Part shown: piece by piece, positions 40,658-49,479 of the stretch | Numbering within the stretch: the stretch's first letter is position 1 | Layout: each line of letters starts with the position of its first letter | Origin: Streptomyces rapamycinicus NRRL 5491 | GTDB taxonomy: Bacteria; Actinomycetota; Actinomycetes; Streptomycetales; Streptomycetaceae | Direction: 5' to 3' | Assembly: GCF_024298965.1 (NCBI RefSeq) | Contig: NZ_CP085193.1 | Coordinates: 11,966,001-12,030,000, forward strand | DNA: 64,000 nucleotides | Notes under the pieces: generated by a model | Databases searched by the model: none | What the model was told of the DNA's origin: nothing | The model's input: only the letters and a program-made list of their open reading frames with translations | Translations under genes and position numbers: made by a program

Positions 40658-42823
40658 TCAGGCCGGGACCACCGTCAGCCCCTCCGGTGCCGTCACGTTC
40701 ACCGTTCCGTCCGCCGTCAGCGTGATGTCCAGCCCGGCCCCGCCGACCTGGAGACCCGTCACCGTCAGCGGGGCGTACGCCGCGGCGAAGGCGGGGGCCA
40801 CCGTGACCGTGCCGCCCGGGACGTCCGCGTCCAGGCCGAGGGCCGAGCGCAGCACCAGGACCGAGGCAGCGGCCGCCCAGGCCTGCGGGCGACACGACGC
40901 GGGGTAGGGGGCGGGGTGCGGGCCCGCCGCTCCGCCGTGGCCTGCGAAGAGCTCGGGCAGGCGGCCGGCGAACCCCGCAGACGCCGTCAGCAGGCCCGCC
41001 GCCAGCGGCGCCGCCGCGTCCGGGAACCCGGCCCTGACCAGGCCGTGCACGGCGATCGCGGTGTCGTGCGGCCAGATGGAACCAATGTGGTAGCCGTACG
41101 GGTTGAAGCCGACCGAGTCGCTGCTCAAGGTGCGCAGACCGTGGCCCGAGTCGAGGTCGGGGCCGGTCAGCCGGGACGCCAGCACCGCGCTCTCCTCCTG
41201 GTTGAGCAGGCCCGTCCCGAGAAGGTGGCCGAAGCCCGAGGTGACCGAGTCCACCGGCCGGCCGTCGCGGTCCAGCGCGACCGCCGGGTACGGGCCCGCC
41301 GCGTCCTCCACCCAGAAGCGCTTCCGGAAGCGGGTGGCGAGCCCGTCCGCCCATTCCTCCCACGCGTCCGCACCCGGCCGCCCGAAGGCGCGCAGCAGCG
41401 CCGCTCCGCCCCGCGCCGCCTCGTACGCGTACGCCTGCACCTCGCACAGCGCGATCGGCGGGTCGGCGAGCCGGCCGTCGCGGTGGCGGATGGCGTCGCC
41501 GGAGTCCTTCCAGCCCTGGTTGGCCAGGCCCCGTCCGGTCCGGTCGACGTACCTGAGGAAGCCGTCGCCGCCCGCGTCCGCCTGGTCGCGCAGCCACGCG
41601 AGCGCCGACTCGGTGTGCGGCAGCAGCTGTTCCACTTGCTCGGGGGCCAGACCCCAGCGCCAGGCGTCATGGAGCAGGGTGATCCACAGGGGGGTCGCGT
41701 CGACCGTGCCGTAGTACACCGGCGGGACGGCGAACGTGTCGGTGAAGTTCTGGGTGCCGCGCCGCACTTCGTGCAGGATCTTCCCCGGCTGTTCCTCCGT
41801 GGCCGGGTCGGCCACCGCCCCCTGGCGGCGGGCGAGGGTGCGCAGCGTACCGGCCGCGAGCTCGGTGCCGAGCGGCAGCAGCATGCGGGCGGCCCACAAC
41901 GAATCGCGGCCGAAGAGGGTCAGGAACCACGGGGCTCCGGCGGCCAGGAACTGGTCGACGCCGCCCGTGCGCCCCTCCGCGGACCGGGGGTCCATCAGAC
42001 GCAGCCGGTCCGCGTCGGCGACCGACTGGTCCAGCCAGTGGTCGAAGCGCCGGTCCGCGCTGCGCAGGGCCGGGCCGCGCCAGGGTACGGCGTCCGCCGG
42101 GGCGGCCGGGAACTGGTCGCCGTCCGCGTACGCCGCCGTGCAGCGCAGCGTCACCGTCCATGAGGCGCCGGGGTCCAGTCCGACGTCGTACGACAGCCGG
42201 CCCTCCGGCGCCGCCAGGGTGTCCGGCGCGGGCTCGCTGACCAGGCGTACGGCGAATCCGTCGCGGGACCACACCAGACCGCTGTCCACGGTGCCCTCCG
42301 CGCCTCCGGCCCGGGCCGGCACCGGGTCCAGGGCGTGGCCCGACTTCACCCGTTCCATCGGGGCGAGGTCCGTACCGGCCGTGACCGTGAGCCGGAAGCC
42401 GACCCGCTGGGTGCCCGCGTTGGTGACCTCGAAGCTCTCCTCCAACCGCCCGGAGGCGACGGTCCGGCGGCGGTCAAGGGCGACCGCCGGGTCGGGCGTC
42501 ACCTCGCCGAGCCCCCGCAGGATCGCCCGGAAGTCCGCCCGGTCGGCTCCCCTGAGCCCGCCGCCCACCGGCGCCAGGGCGATGGACTCCACCGTGACGG
42601 TCAGATGGGACAGCGCCCTGCCGTCGCCGTGGTAGAAGCCGTCCGCACCCCCGTTGAGCTGCCCGTCCGCGCGCGAGATCACAAAGCTCGGCGCGTACAG
42701 CGTGACGACCGCGTCGTGCAGGAACGGCTGCAGATCCGGGGCCGCCGAAGTGGAGGTCGTGACCGGTCCGTTGGTGTCCTGGGCCTTGACAGTGGTGTCC
42801 AAAGGAGTAGAACCTCTCAGCAT
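40658..42823 (-). CDS. Amylo-alpha-1,6-glucosidase-like glycogen-debranching protein
   Basis: A 721-residue intracellular enzyme: N-terminal GDE_N_bis beta domain (LQPFLHDAVVTLYAPSFVISRADGQLNG) and an (alpha/alpha)6 glucosidase barrel (WFLTLFGRDSLWAARMLLPLG, GTVDATPLWITLLHDAWRWG, NQGWKDSGDAIRHRDG, NPYGYHIGSIWPHDTAIA). Catalytic acids are likely in KDSGD and a later Glu. It trims branched or isomalto-type glucans. It is divergent from lacI-type gene 42936 with a LacI-like operator covering its start, so it belongs to the sugar-uptake regulon at 42.9-47.5 kb. Confidence 0.85.
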   Translation of the reverse strand: MLRGSTPLDTTVKAQDTNGPVTTSTSAAPDLQPFLHDAVVTLYAPSFVISRADGQLNGGADGFYHGDGRALSHLTVTVESIALAPVGGGLRGADRADFRAILRGLGEVTPDPAVALDRRRTVASGRLEESFEVTNAGTQRVGFRLTVTAGTDLAPMERVKSGHALDPVPARAGGAEGTVDSGLVWSRDGFAVRLVSEPAPDTLAAPEGRLSYDVGLDPGASWTVTLRCTAAYADGDQFPAAPADAVPWRGPALRSADRRFDHWLDQSVADADRLRLMDPRSAEGRTGGVDQFLAAGAPWFLTLFGRDSLWAARMLLPLGTELAAGTLRTLARRQGAVADPATEEQPGKILHEVRRGTQNFTDTFAVPPVYYGTVDATPLWITLLHDAWRWGLAPEQVEQLLPHTESALAWLRDQADAGGDGFLRYVDRTGRGLANQGWKDSGDAIRHRDGRLADPPIALCEVQAYAYEAARGGAALLRAFGRPGADAWEEWADGLATRFRKRFWVEDAAGPYPAVALDRDGRPVDSVTSGFGHLLGTGLLNQEESAVLASRLTGPDLDSGHGLRTLSSDSVGFNPYGYHIGSIWPHDTAIAVHGLVRAGFPDAAAPLAAGLLTASAGFAGRLPELFAGHGGAAGPHPAPYPASCRPQAWAAAASVLVLRSALGLDADVPGGTVTVAPAFAAAYAPLTVTGLQVGGAGLDITLTADGTVNVTAPEGLTVVPA

Positions 42824-42836
42824 TAGATCGATCCAA
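42823..42836. promoter_or_regulatory. LacI-type operator over the debranching gene start
   Basis: TTAGATCGATCCAA: a 14-base near-perfect palindrome around a central CG, the form expected for LacI/GalR proteins. It overlaps the last base of the debranching gene's start codon, so binding would block initiation. The LacI gene starts 100 bases to the right. Confidence 0.65.
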
Positions 42837-42935
42837 AGACACTAACGGCCTCTTCAGAGCGCTGACAATGCCTTTGGAACGCTCAAATCAAGCTCGTAGA
42901 ACCAGGCTTCAGACCCTCGTACGCCGGAGACCCGT

Positions 42936-44000
42936 ATGCCCCGCTCCACCACCAGTCCCTCGCCCAAGGGCGGCCCGGTGACCCTTGCCATGGTCGCCCG
43001 CCGGGCCGGTGTCTCCCCGCAGACCGTGTCCAACGCGATCAACTCGCCGGACCTGCTGCGCCCCGAGACCCTGGAGCGGGTCCGCGGGGTGATCGACGAG
43101 ATGGGCTACCGTCCGAGCCGTGCCGCGCAGACCCTGCGCACCCGCTCCAGCAAGCTGATCGGCTACGGCATCCAGCCAACTCCGGGCGGCGACACGGCCC
43201 CGGTCATGGACCGCTTTCTGCACGCCCTGTCGCAGGCCGCCGACGAGGCCGGCTACCGGATGCTGCTGTTCGCCTGCCCGCCCGGCGGCCCGAGCCTGGA
43301 AGGGTACGAGGAACTGCTCGGCCGGCACGACGTCGACGGCTTCGTGCTCAGCAACACCGCCCGCCAGGATCCGCGCCAGGCGTGGCTGGCCAAACGGGGT
43401 GTACCGTTCGTCGGCTTCGGCCGGATGTGGTCGGGGCGGCAGATCGGTGATTGGGCCGACGTCGACGGCGCCTCCGGCACGGACGCCGCCGTGGAGCATC
43501 TGGTCGCCCTCGGGCACCGCGGGATCGCCTTCCTGGGCTGGCCGCGCGGCTCCGGCGTCGGTGACGACCGCGCCGCGGGCTGGCAGCGGGCCATGCGCCG
43601 GCACGGGCTCCCGACACGAGGGCGGCGCGCGGAGAGCGCGGGGGACGTCGAGGCGGCCCGTATCGCCGTGAAGCCCTTACTGGACGCGGGTGTCACGGCC
43701 GTGGTCGCGGCCAGCGACACGCTGGCGCTCGGCTGCTACCACGCGCTGCGCGAGCGGAACGCGACCCCGGGCCGGGACATCGCCGTGGTCGGCTTCGACG
43801 ACTCGCCGACCGCCGGGATCCTCTCGCCCTCCCTGTCCACGGTGGCCCAGCCGCTGGAGGCGGCCGGCAGGGAGTGCGTGCGGCTGCTGCTGGCCCGGAT
43901 GGCCAACCCGGCCGCGCCACCGGAGCGCGTCCTGCTGGAGCCGTCCCTCGTCGTCCGCGACAGCACCCCGGCGCCGGATTCCGACGCACCGGCGCCCTGA
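42936..44000 (+). CDS. LacI-family repressor
   Basis: A 354-residue regulator: N-terminal helix-turn-helix TLAMVARRAGVSPQTVSNAINSPDLLRPETLERV, hinge RPSRAAQTLRTRSSKLIGYG (minor-groove hinge helix), and a sugar-binding periplasmic-type core ending AVVGFDDSPTAGILSPSLSTVAQPLEAAGR. It probably represses the divergent debranching-type glycosidase and the downstream sugar importer, induced by an oligosaccharide. A GGCGCC-GTGC-GGCGCC hairpin follows the stop, so the ABC genes may have their own promoter. Confidence 0.92.
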   Translation: MPRSTTSPSPKGGPVTLAMVARRAGVSPQTVSNAINSPDLLRPETLERVRGVIDEMGYRPSRAAQTLRTRSSKLIGYGIQPTPGGDTAPVMDRFLHALSQAADEAGYRMLLFACPPGGPSLEGYEELLGRHDVDGFVLSNTARQDPRQAWLAKRGVPFVGFGRMWSGRQIGDWADVDGASGTDAAVEHLVALGHRGIAFLGWPRGSGVGDDRAAGWQRAMRRHGLPTRGRRAESAGDVEAARIAVKPLLDAGVTAVVAASDTLALGCYHALRERNATPGRDIAVVGFDDSPTAGILSPSLSTVAQPLEAAGRECVRLLLARMANPAAPPERVLLEPSLVVRDSTPAPDSDAPAP

Positions 44001-44036
44001 CGACCGGCGCTCGCAGCACCGGCCCTCCGCCGCGTT

Positions 44037-44052
44037 GGCGCCGTGCGGCGCC
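44037..44052 (+). terminator. Hairpin after the LacI gene
   Basis: GGCGCC-GTGC-GGCGCC, 6-base stem and 4-base loop, 37 bases after the LacI stop and 71 before the binding-protein start. It could terminate or attenuate transcription entering the importer genes. Confidence 0.4.
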
Positions 44053-44122
44053 GCGCCCCCGGCATCACCTCTCCTCCACCCCCCCCGAGCCGCACGTACC
44101 ATCCCGAATCCACGGAGGAATC

Positions 44123-45367
44123 ATGGCCCCCCGCACGGCCACCGCCGCCCTCGTCACCTGCGCGGCGCTCCTTGCCGCCACCGGCTGCTCGTCGAGCTTC
44201 GGCGACGACAAGGAGACGAAGCAGGACACCGGCGCCGAACAGCACCTCAAGGTCCTGATAGCCACCTCGGGCGACGCCGAGACCAAGGCGGTCAAGGAGG
44301 CCGCGGCCGCGTACGAGAAACGGTCCGGCAACAAGGTGACCGTCGAGGCCGCCAAGGACATGAACCAGCAGCTGGCCCAGTCCTTCGCCGGGCACCGGCC
44401 GCCGGACGTCTTCTACGTCAACTCCGACCAGTTCGCGAACTACGCCAAGGGCGGCTCCCTGTACCCGTACGGCGACAAGATCAAGGACGCGGACGACTTC
44501 GCCGAGCCGCTGCGCACCTCCTTCACCTACGACGGGAAGCTGGTGTGCCTGCCCAAGGACACCTCCACCCTCGCCCTCGCCATCAACACCGACCTGTGGC
44601 AGAAGGCGGGGCTGACCGAGAAGGACTACCCCACCTCCTGGGACGAACTGAGGAAGGTCGCCGGCGAACTCACCGGCGACGGGGTCACCGGCCTGGTCAC
44701 CAGCGACGAGTACCAGCGACTCGGCGTCTTCATGAAGCAGGCGGGCGGATGGATCACCGACACCGGGCAGACGAAGATGACCGCGGACAGCGCGAAGAAC
44801 GCCGAGGGGCTCGGCTTTGTGAGGTCGCTGCTGCGGTCCGGCTCGATGAAGTACGCCAAGCAGGTCGACACCAGCTGGGGCGGCGAGGCCCTCGGCAAGG
44901 GCAAGGCCGCCATGACCATCGAGGGCAACTGGCTGACCGGCGGCATGAAGCTCGACTACCCGAAGGTGAACTACAAGGTGGTCCCGCTGCCCGCGGGACC
45001 GGCCGGGAAGGCCACGCTGGCCTTCAGCAACTGCTGGGGCGTGGCCGCCGAGAGCGCCCACCGGTCGGCGGCCGTGGACCTGGTGAAGTACCTCAGCTCC
45101 GGTGAGCGGCAGCTGAAGTTCGCCGACGGATTCGGGGTGATGCCCTCGCGCACCAGCGCCCTCGCCGACTACGCGAAGCAGGCGCCGGACGCCAAGGCAT
45201 GGGTCGACGCAGGCGCCTACGCGCAGGGCCCGGTGACCATCGCCGGGTTCGACAAGGTGCTCAGCCAGTTCAACACCCAACTCCAGTCGCTGCGCACCAC
45301 GGACCCGAAGAAGATCCTCGCCGAACTGCAGCGCAACGGCGAACAGACCCTCGCGAAGGGCGACTGA
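44123..45367 (+). CDS. Sugar ABC transporter substrate-binding lipoprotein
   Basis: A 414-residue extracellular binding protein of the SBP_bac_1 (CUT1) family. The signal ends in a lipobox LAATGC, so Cys is lipid-anchored. Mature domains include LKVLIATSGDAETKAVKEAAAAYEKRSGNKVTVE, the region PPDVFYVNSDQ, and GKAAMTIEGNWLTGGMK. It captures an oligosaccharide for the two permeases downstream. Start ATG 44123 has GGAGGAATC. It is the first gene of the importer operon. Confidence 0.92.
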   Translation: MAPRTATAALVTCAALLAATGCSSSFGDDKETKQDTGAEQHLKVLIATSGDAETKAVKEAAAAYEKRSGNKVTVEAAKDMNQQLAQSFAGHRPPDVFYVNSDQFANYAKGGSLYPYGDKIKDADDFAEPLRTSFTYDGKLVCLPKDTSTLALAINTDLWQKAGLTEKDYPTSWDELRKVAGELTGDGVTGLVTSDEYQRLGVFMKQAGGWITDTGQTKMTADSAKNAEGLGFVRSLLRSGSMKYAKQVDTSWGGEALGKGKAAMTIEGNWLTGGMKLDYPKVNYKVVPLPAGPAGKATLAFSNCWGVAAESAHRSAAVDLVKYLSSGERQLKFADGFGVMPSRTSALADYAKQAPDAKAWVDAGAYAQGPVTIAGFDKVLSQFNTQLQSLRTTDPKKILAELQRNGEQTLAKGD

Positions 45368-45373
45368 GCCGCC

Positions 45374-46591
45374 ATGCCCTTCCGCACCACCCCCCGCACG
45401 GCGCGCCACATCCCCCGTGGCGCGTCGTCCGGTCCCCGCCCGGCCCCCGGGCCCGTCGGCGGGGACCCCCGTACGGCCGGTTCGCCGGGAGCACCTGACG
45501 CGCCCGGCGGGTCCGGCCCCAAGGCGGCGCCCCGCACCCCGAACACCCCGCCCGCGGGGCGCCGCCGCGGCGAAGCGACCTGGGGCTGGCTGTTCGTCAG
45601 CCCCATGGTGCTGATCCTCGGCCTGTTCCTGATGCTGCCGATCCTGATGGCCCTGTGGGTCAGCCTGCTGGACTGGAACGGCCAATCCAACCCGTTCACC
45701 GGACAGGCGAAGTTCGTGGGCCTGGACAACTACCGGGCGCTGCTCACCGAGGACGGCCTCGACCGCACCCTCTTCGCCACCTCGCTGCGCAACAACGTCT
45801 ACTACGTGGCGCTGACCGTGCCGCTGCAGACCGGGCTCGCGCTGGTGCTGGCGCTGATCGTCAACCAGCGGCTGCTGCGCGCCCGGGGTGCCCTGCGCAC
45901 CACGTTCTTCTTCCCGTCGGTCACCAGCTCGATCGCGGTCTCCACGGTCTTCCTCTTCCTCTTCCAGGGCAGTGGTGCCGTCAACACGCTGCTGTCCTGG
46001 ATCGGGGTGAAGGGCCCCAACTGGTTCGCCGACCCGCGCGGGGTCCTGTCGACACTGCTCGGCGGTCTGGGGATCGTCGACCCCGACCACCCCACGGGTG
46101 TGCTGGCCGACCACTCCTTCATGGGCCTTTCCTGGTACGAGTGGCTGTCCGGTCCGTCCGTCGCGATGTGCACGATCATTCTGCTGGCCGTGTGGACGAC
46201 CTCCGGCACCTTCATGCTGATCTTCCTCGCGGCCCTCCAGGACATCCCGCGCGAGTTGGAGGAGGCGGCCGCCATCGAGGGCGTGAACCGCCGCCAGATG
46301 CTGCGCCACATCATGCTGCCCGCGCTGCGGCCGGTGCTCTTCCTCGTCCTCACCCTGGGAACGATCGCCACCTGGCAGGTCTTCGACCAGGTGTATGTGA
46401 TGGGCCAGGGCGCTCCGGGCAACACGACGCTGACGCCGGCCTTCCTGTCGTACTCGACGGCCTTCGACGACGCCGACTTCGGACAGGGCGCCGCCATCGC
46501 CTTCATCCTGCTCGCGCTGATCCTGTTCATTACCGCCCTGCAGCGCTGGGCGCTGCGGGAGCGCCGTCCCCGCCCCGGGAGGAATCGATGA
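45374..46591 (+). CDS. Sugar ABC transporter permease (MalF-type)
   Basis: Inner-membrane permease of 405 residues. A proline-rich, probably cytosolic N-terminus of about 65 residues precedes the first helix (WLFVSPMVLILGLFLMLP). The EAA loop that contacts the ATPase is ELEEAAAIEGVNRRQMLRHIMLPALRP. Six helices and the extracellular loop fit CUT1 permeases. It pairs with the permease overlapping its stop. No ATPase gene is in the operon; Streptomyces CUT1 importers usually share the general ATPase MsiK. Confidence 0.92.
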   Translation: MPFRTTPRTARHIPRGASSGPRPAPGPVGGDPRTAGSPGAPDAPGGSGPKAAPRTPNTPPAGRRRGEATWGWLFVSPMVLILGLFLMLPILMALWVSLLDWNGQSNPFTGQAKFVGLDNYRALLTEDGLDRTLFATSLRNNVYYVALTVPLQTGLALVLALIVNQRLLRARGALRTTFFFPSVTSSIAVSTVFLFLFQGSGAVNTLLSWIGVKGPNWFADPRGVLSTLLGGLGIVDPDHPTGVLADHSFMGLSWYEWLSGPSVAMCTIILLAVWTTSGTFMLIFLAALQDIPRELEEAAAIEGVNRRQMLRHIMLPALRPVLFLVLTLGTIATWQVFDQVYVMGQGAPGNTTLTPAFLSYSTAFDDADFGQGAAIAFILLALILFITALQRWALRERRPRPGRNR

Positions 46592-47517
46592 ACGCCACGG
46601 CCACGGCCGCCCCCAAGGCCAGGGCCAAGGCCTCCGCCCCGGCGCGGCGGGGGCGCCCGGTGCTCGGCCGGTTCCCGCTGCCGCTGCGGGTGCTGGGATA
46701 CGCCCTGGTGGTGGGGGTCGCGCTGATGTACCTGCTGCCGTTCGCACTCCAGCTGGTGACCGGGTTCAAGACGGACCCGGATGCGGCGGCGCATCCCCTC
46801 GGAGTGGTGCCCACCACCCCGACGACCGCCGCCTACCAGCGGCTGTTCGGGCTGAGCCGGGCCGGGGACGGGGTGCCGTTCCTGCGTTGGCTGGGCAACT
46901 CGACCCTGGTCGCGGTCCTGGTCACCGCCGGACGGGTGCTGTTCGACTCGATGGCGGGGTACGCCCTGGCGCGACTGCGTTTCCGGGGCCGCTCGCTGCT
47001 GTTCGGCTTCGTCCTCGGGGTGATGGCGGTGCCCGGGGTGGCGCTGCTGATCCCGAAGTTCCTGGTGCTGAACACCTTCGGGCTGTTCGACACCTACACC
47101 GGCATGGTCCTTCCGCTGATGGTGGACGCGGCCGGGATCTTCATCATGAAGCAGTTCTTCGAATCGATCCCCCGGGAGGTCGAGGAGGCCGCGCGGGTGG
47201 ACGGCGCCGGGGTGATCCGGACCTTCTGGTCGGTGGTGCTGCCGATGGCCCGGCCCGCGCTGATCACCCTGACGATCCTGTCGTTCCAGGGCTCGTGGAA
47301 CGAGTTCACCCACTTCCTGGTGGCCACGCAGTCCGGCCAGTACGAGACGCTGACGACCGGGCTCGCGCGGTTTGTCTCGGGCGGGCTGGGCGGTGGTACG
47401 CAGTACCCGCTGAAGCTGGCGGCGGCCCTGCTGGCGACCCTGCCGGTAGCGGCGCTGTTCTTCTGCTTCCAGCGCTACTTCGTGCAGGGGGCGAATTCGG
47501 GGGCGGTCAAGGAATAG
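46588..47517 (+). CDS. Sugar ABC transporter permease (MalG-type)
   Basis: A 309-residue permease with six helices. The EAA loop reads EVEEAARVDGAGVIRTFWSVVLPMARPA. The start ATG 46588 overlaps the stop of the MalF-type gene and has GGGAGGAATCG. It ends the importer operon. It also has the conserved FFESIPREVEEAARVDG and SWNEFTHFLV segments of MalG relatives. Confidence 0.92.
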   Translation: MNATATAAPKARAKASAPARRGRPVLGRFPLPLRVLGYALVVGVALMYLLPFALQLVTGFKTDPDAAAHPLGVVPTTPTTAAYQRLFGLSRAGDGVPFLRWLGNSTLVAVLVTAGRVLFDSMAGYALARLRFRGRSLLFGFVLGVMAVPGVALLIPKFLVLNTFGLFDTYTGMVLPLMVDAAGIFIMKQFFESIPREVEEAARVDGAGVIRTFWSVVLPMARPALITLTILSFQGSWNEFTHFLVATQSGQYETLTTGLARFVSGGLGGGTQYPLKLAAALLATLPVAALFFCFQRYFVQGANSGAVKE

Positions 47518-47575
47518 CTCCACCCCGCTCGCCGCCTGCCCGAGCCGGTGCCGCGCGGTCGGCCCGGCCGCAACG

Positions 47576-48685
47576 TCATCCCGTCAGATCGCCCTCCCGC
47601 TCGTTCACCGCCGAGTAGTGCCGCAGCTTCTCCTCGTCGACGCGCACGCCCAGGCCCGGGCCCTGCGGGACGGCGAGGCTGCCGTCGATGAGCGGGATCG
47701 GGTCGGCGATGTCGTCGGCGTGCAGGTAGTACATGCTGTCGATGGCGCGGCTGAGCAACGGAGTGCTGGCGACCACGGCGAGGTGGGCGGCGGTGGCGAT
47801 GCCGAGTTCGCCGCCGCTGTGCAGGTTCATCCCGAGGCCGAAGGTCTCGCAGTGCGCGGCGAGGGCCTTGGTCGGCGCGATGCCGCCCCACTTGTAGACG
47901 TCGCCGTGGACGACGTCCACCGCGCCGAGCCGCACCGCCGGGGCGAAGTCCTCGAAGCGGACCACACACATGTTCGTGCACAGCGGGATGCGTACCTTGG
48001 ACCGCACCTGGCTCATGCCCTCGATACCGGGACACGGGTCCTCCAGGTACTCCAGGTCCAGCTCCTCCAGCTTGATGCCCGCCCTTACCGAATCCGGCAC
48101 CGACCAGGCGGCGTTGGGGTCGACGCGCAGCTCGGTGTCCGGCAGCGCGGCACGCAGCGCGCGGAGGTTGGCGACATCCCCGTCCACGTCGCCGGTGCCC
48201 TTGAGCTTGACCGCCGGGAAACCACCCTCGGCCACCACCCGGGTGGCGTGTTCGGCCAGGGCCGCCGGGGTGGCGCCGTCGGCGCGGGTGACCAGCGCGG
48301 TGAGCGGGACGGTGTCGCGTACCGCCCCGCCGAGCAGGTCGGTGAGCGAGTGACCGGTGGCCTTGCCCATGGCGTCCCAGCAGGCGACGTCCAGGGCGGC
48401 GATGGCGGCGTAGCCGAGGTAGCCGTGGAAGAACGGCACCATGTGCTGCTTGCGGTGGAAGGACTCCAGGGCGAACGGACTGGTGCCGATGAGGTCGGGC
48501 GCGAGCTTGCGGACCAGCGCGGCCACCGGCTGCCCCCACATCGTCTCGCCCCAGCCGTCCACCCCCTCGTCGGTCCGGATCCGGACCACGGTGCGGGTCT
48601 CGCCGGTCTTGGTCTCGAAGGAACTGGTGAACGGGGAGGTGAGGGGGAGGTTCACAACCCAGACGTCGATGTGCGTGACCTTCAT
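47576..48685 (-). CDS. Mandelate racemase/muconate lactonizing enzyme-family protein
   Basis: Complete enolase-superfamily enzyme of 369 residues with N-terminal capping domain (MKVTHIDVWVVNLPLTSPF) and barrel. Catalytic landmarks are KLKGTG (KxK-type lysines), RVDPNAAWS (metal Asp), YLEDPCPG (metal Glu), HGDVYKWGG and the C-terminal MNLHSGGELGI (Ser/Glu motif). It abstracts the alpha-proton of a carboxylate for dehydration, racemisation or epimerisation; sugar-acid dehydratase or dipeptide epimerase are both possible. ATG 48685 has GGAGG. The creatininase gene ends 13 bases upstream, suggesting an operon. Confidence 0.87.
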   Translation of the reverse strand: MKVTHIDVWVVNLPLTSPFTSSFETKTGETRTVVRIRTDEGVDGWGETMWGQPVAALVRKLAPDLIGTSPFALESFHRKQHMVPFFHGYLGYAAIAALDVACWDAMGKATGHSLTDLLGGAVRDTVPLTALVTRADGATPAALAEHATRVVAEGGFPAVKLKGTGDVDGDVANLRALRAALPDTELRVDPNAAWSVPDSVRAGIKLEELDLEYLEDPCPGIEGMSQVRSKVRIPLCTNMCVVRFEDFAPAVRLGAVDVVHGDVYKWGGIAPTKALAAHCETFGLGMNLHSGGELGIATAAHLAVVASTPLLSRAIDSMYYLHADDIADPIPLIDGSLAVPQGPGLGVRVDEEKLRHYSAVNEREGDLTG

Positions 48686-48698
48686 GTACGAGGCCTCC

Positions 48699-49460
48699 TC
48701 AGATGGCACCGGGGGCGGTTGCTTCGGCGAACGCCCGGATCGCCCGGGCCAGTTCGGTGGCGCGGATGGACAGCTCGCCCGGGTCGGGGCGAGCGGTGGA
48801 CGGGTCGTCGGTCATCCCGCCCACCCGTGCCCACTCGCCGTGCCGCTCGGCGGTGAGGCCGGGGTGCGGCGGGGCGTTGAAGAGCGGTGGGGCGGCGACG
48901 GGACGGTGTGGCTCGATGGGCGTACGCACCAGGTCCGGGTGGGCGGTGAGCATGAGGGAGGTCTCGTAGCGGCCGGCATGCCCGGGGTTCTCCGGCGCCT
49001 CGCCGAGGCTCCAGTAGGAGCAGGCCGCGAACGCGCCCTCGGCACGCAGCGCGTGTTCCTTGACCGCCAGGCGCATGATCTCGTCATTGCCACCGTGGCC
49101 GTTGACGATCATGACGCGGTGGAAGCCGCTCTCGGTGAGGGACCGCAGAATGTCGGCGAGGACCGCCCCCAGGGTGCCCGCCGACAGTGACACCGCGGCC
49201 GCGAAGAGGTGGTGCGGGCTGTGCCCGTACGGCAGCGCGGGAAGGCGTACGACCGGCGGCCCGGCCTCCGCCAGCAGCTCGGCCGCCCGGTCCACCACCG
49301 CCGTGACCAGCAGCGTGTCGGTGCCCATCGGCAGGTGGGCGGCGTGCTGTTCCTGCGAGCCGATGGGCAGCAGGGCGATGGCGTCCGCGCCCGCGGCCCG
49401 GGCCTCGCGCCAGGTGAGTTCGGTCAGCCGGAGCAATGTGGTACTACCTCCTGGGTTCAT
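48699..49460 (-). CDS. Creatininase-family amidohydrolase
   Basis: A metal-dependent amidohydrolase of about 253 residues. The metal-site motif LLPIGSQEQHAAHLPMGTDT and NGHGGND are diagnostic, as is the helix AHPDLVR. Members open cyclic amides or lactams, or hydrolyse peptides of cofactors. Start uncertain: ATG 49460 has no ribosome site, whereas AGGAGG lies 10 bases before a TTG at 49436, so translation may start there (LLRLTELTW). It is divergent from the ROK gene and co-directional with the enolase-family gene. Confidence 0.86.
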   Translation of the reverse strand: MNPGGSTTLLRLTELTWREARAAGADAIALLPIGSQEQHAAHLPMGTDTLLVTAVVDRAAELLAEAGPPVVRLPALPYGHSPHHLFAAAVSLSAGTLGAVLADILRSLTESGFHRVMIVNGHGGNDEIMRLAVKEHALRAEGAFAACSYWSLGEAPENPGHAGRYETSLMLTAHPDLVRTPIEPHRPVAAPPLFNAPPHPGLTAERHGEWARVGGMTDDPSTARPDPGELSIRATELARAIRAFAEATAPGAI

Positions 49461-49479
49461 GGCGTGGCAGAGTCTGCGC

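Noticed and set aside
43736..46747. A 1003-codon open frame on the minus strand
   Set aside because: It is antisense to the LacI gene and the sugar importer and is low-complexity Arg/Gly/His-rich; the plus-strand genes have clear domains.
47576..48685. Naming the enolase-superfamily enzyme as glucarate dehydratase or Ala-Glu epimerase
   Set aside because: The catalytic residues fit several subgroups and the neighbours do not decide between sugar-acid and peptide substrates.
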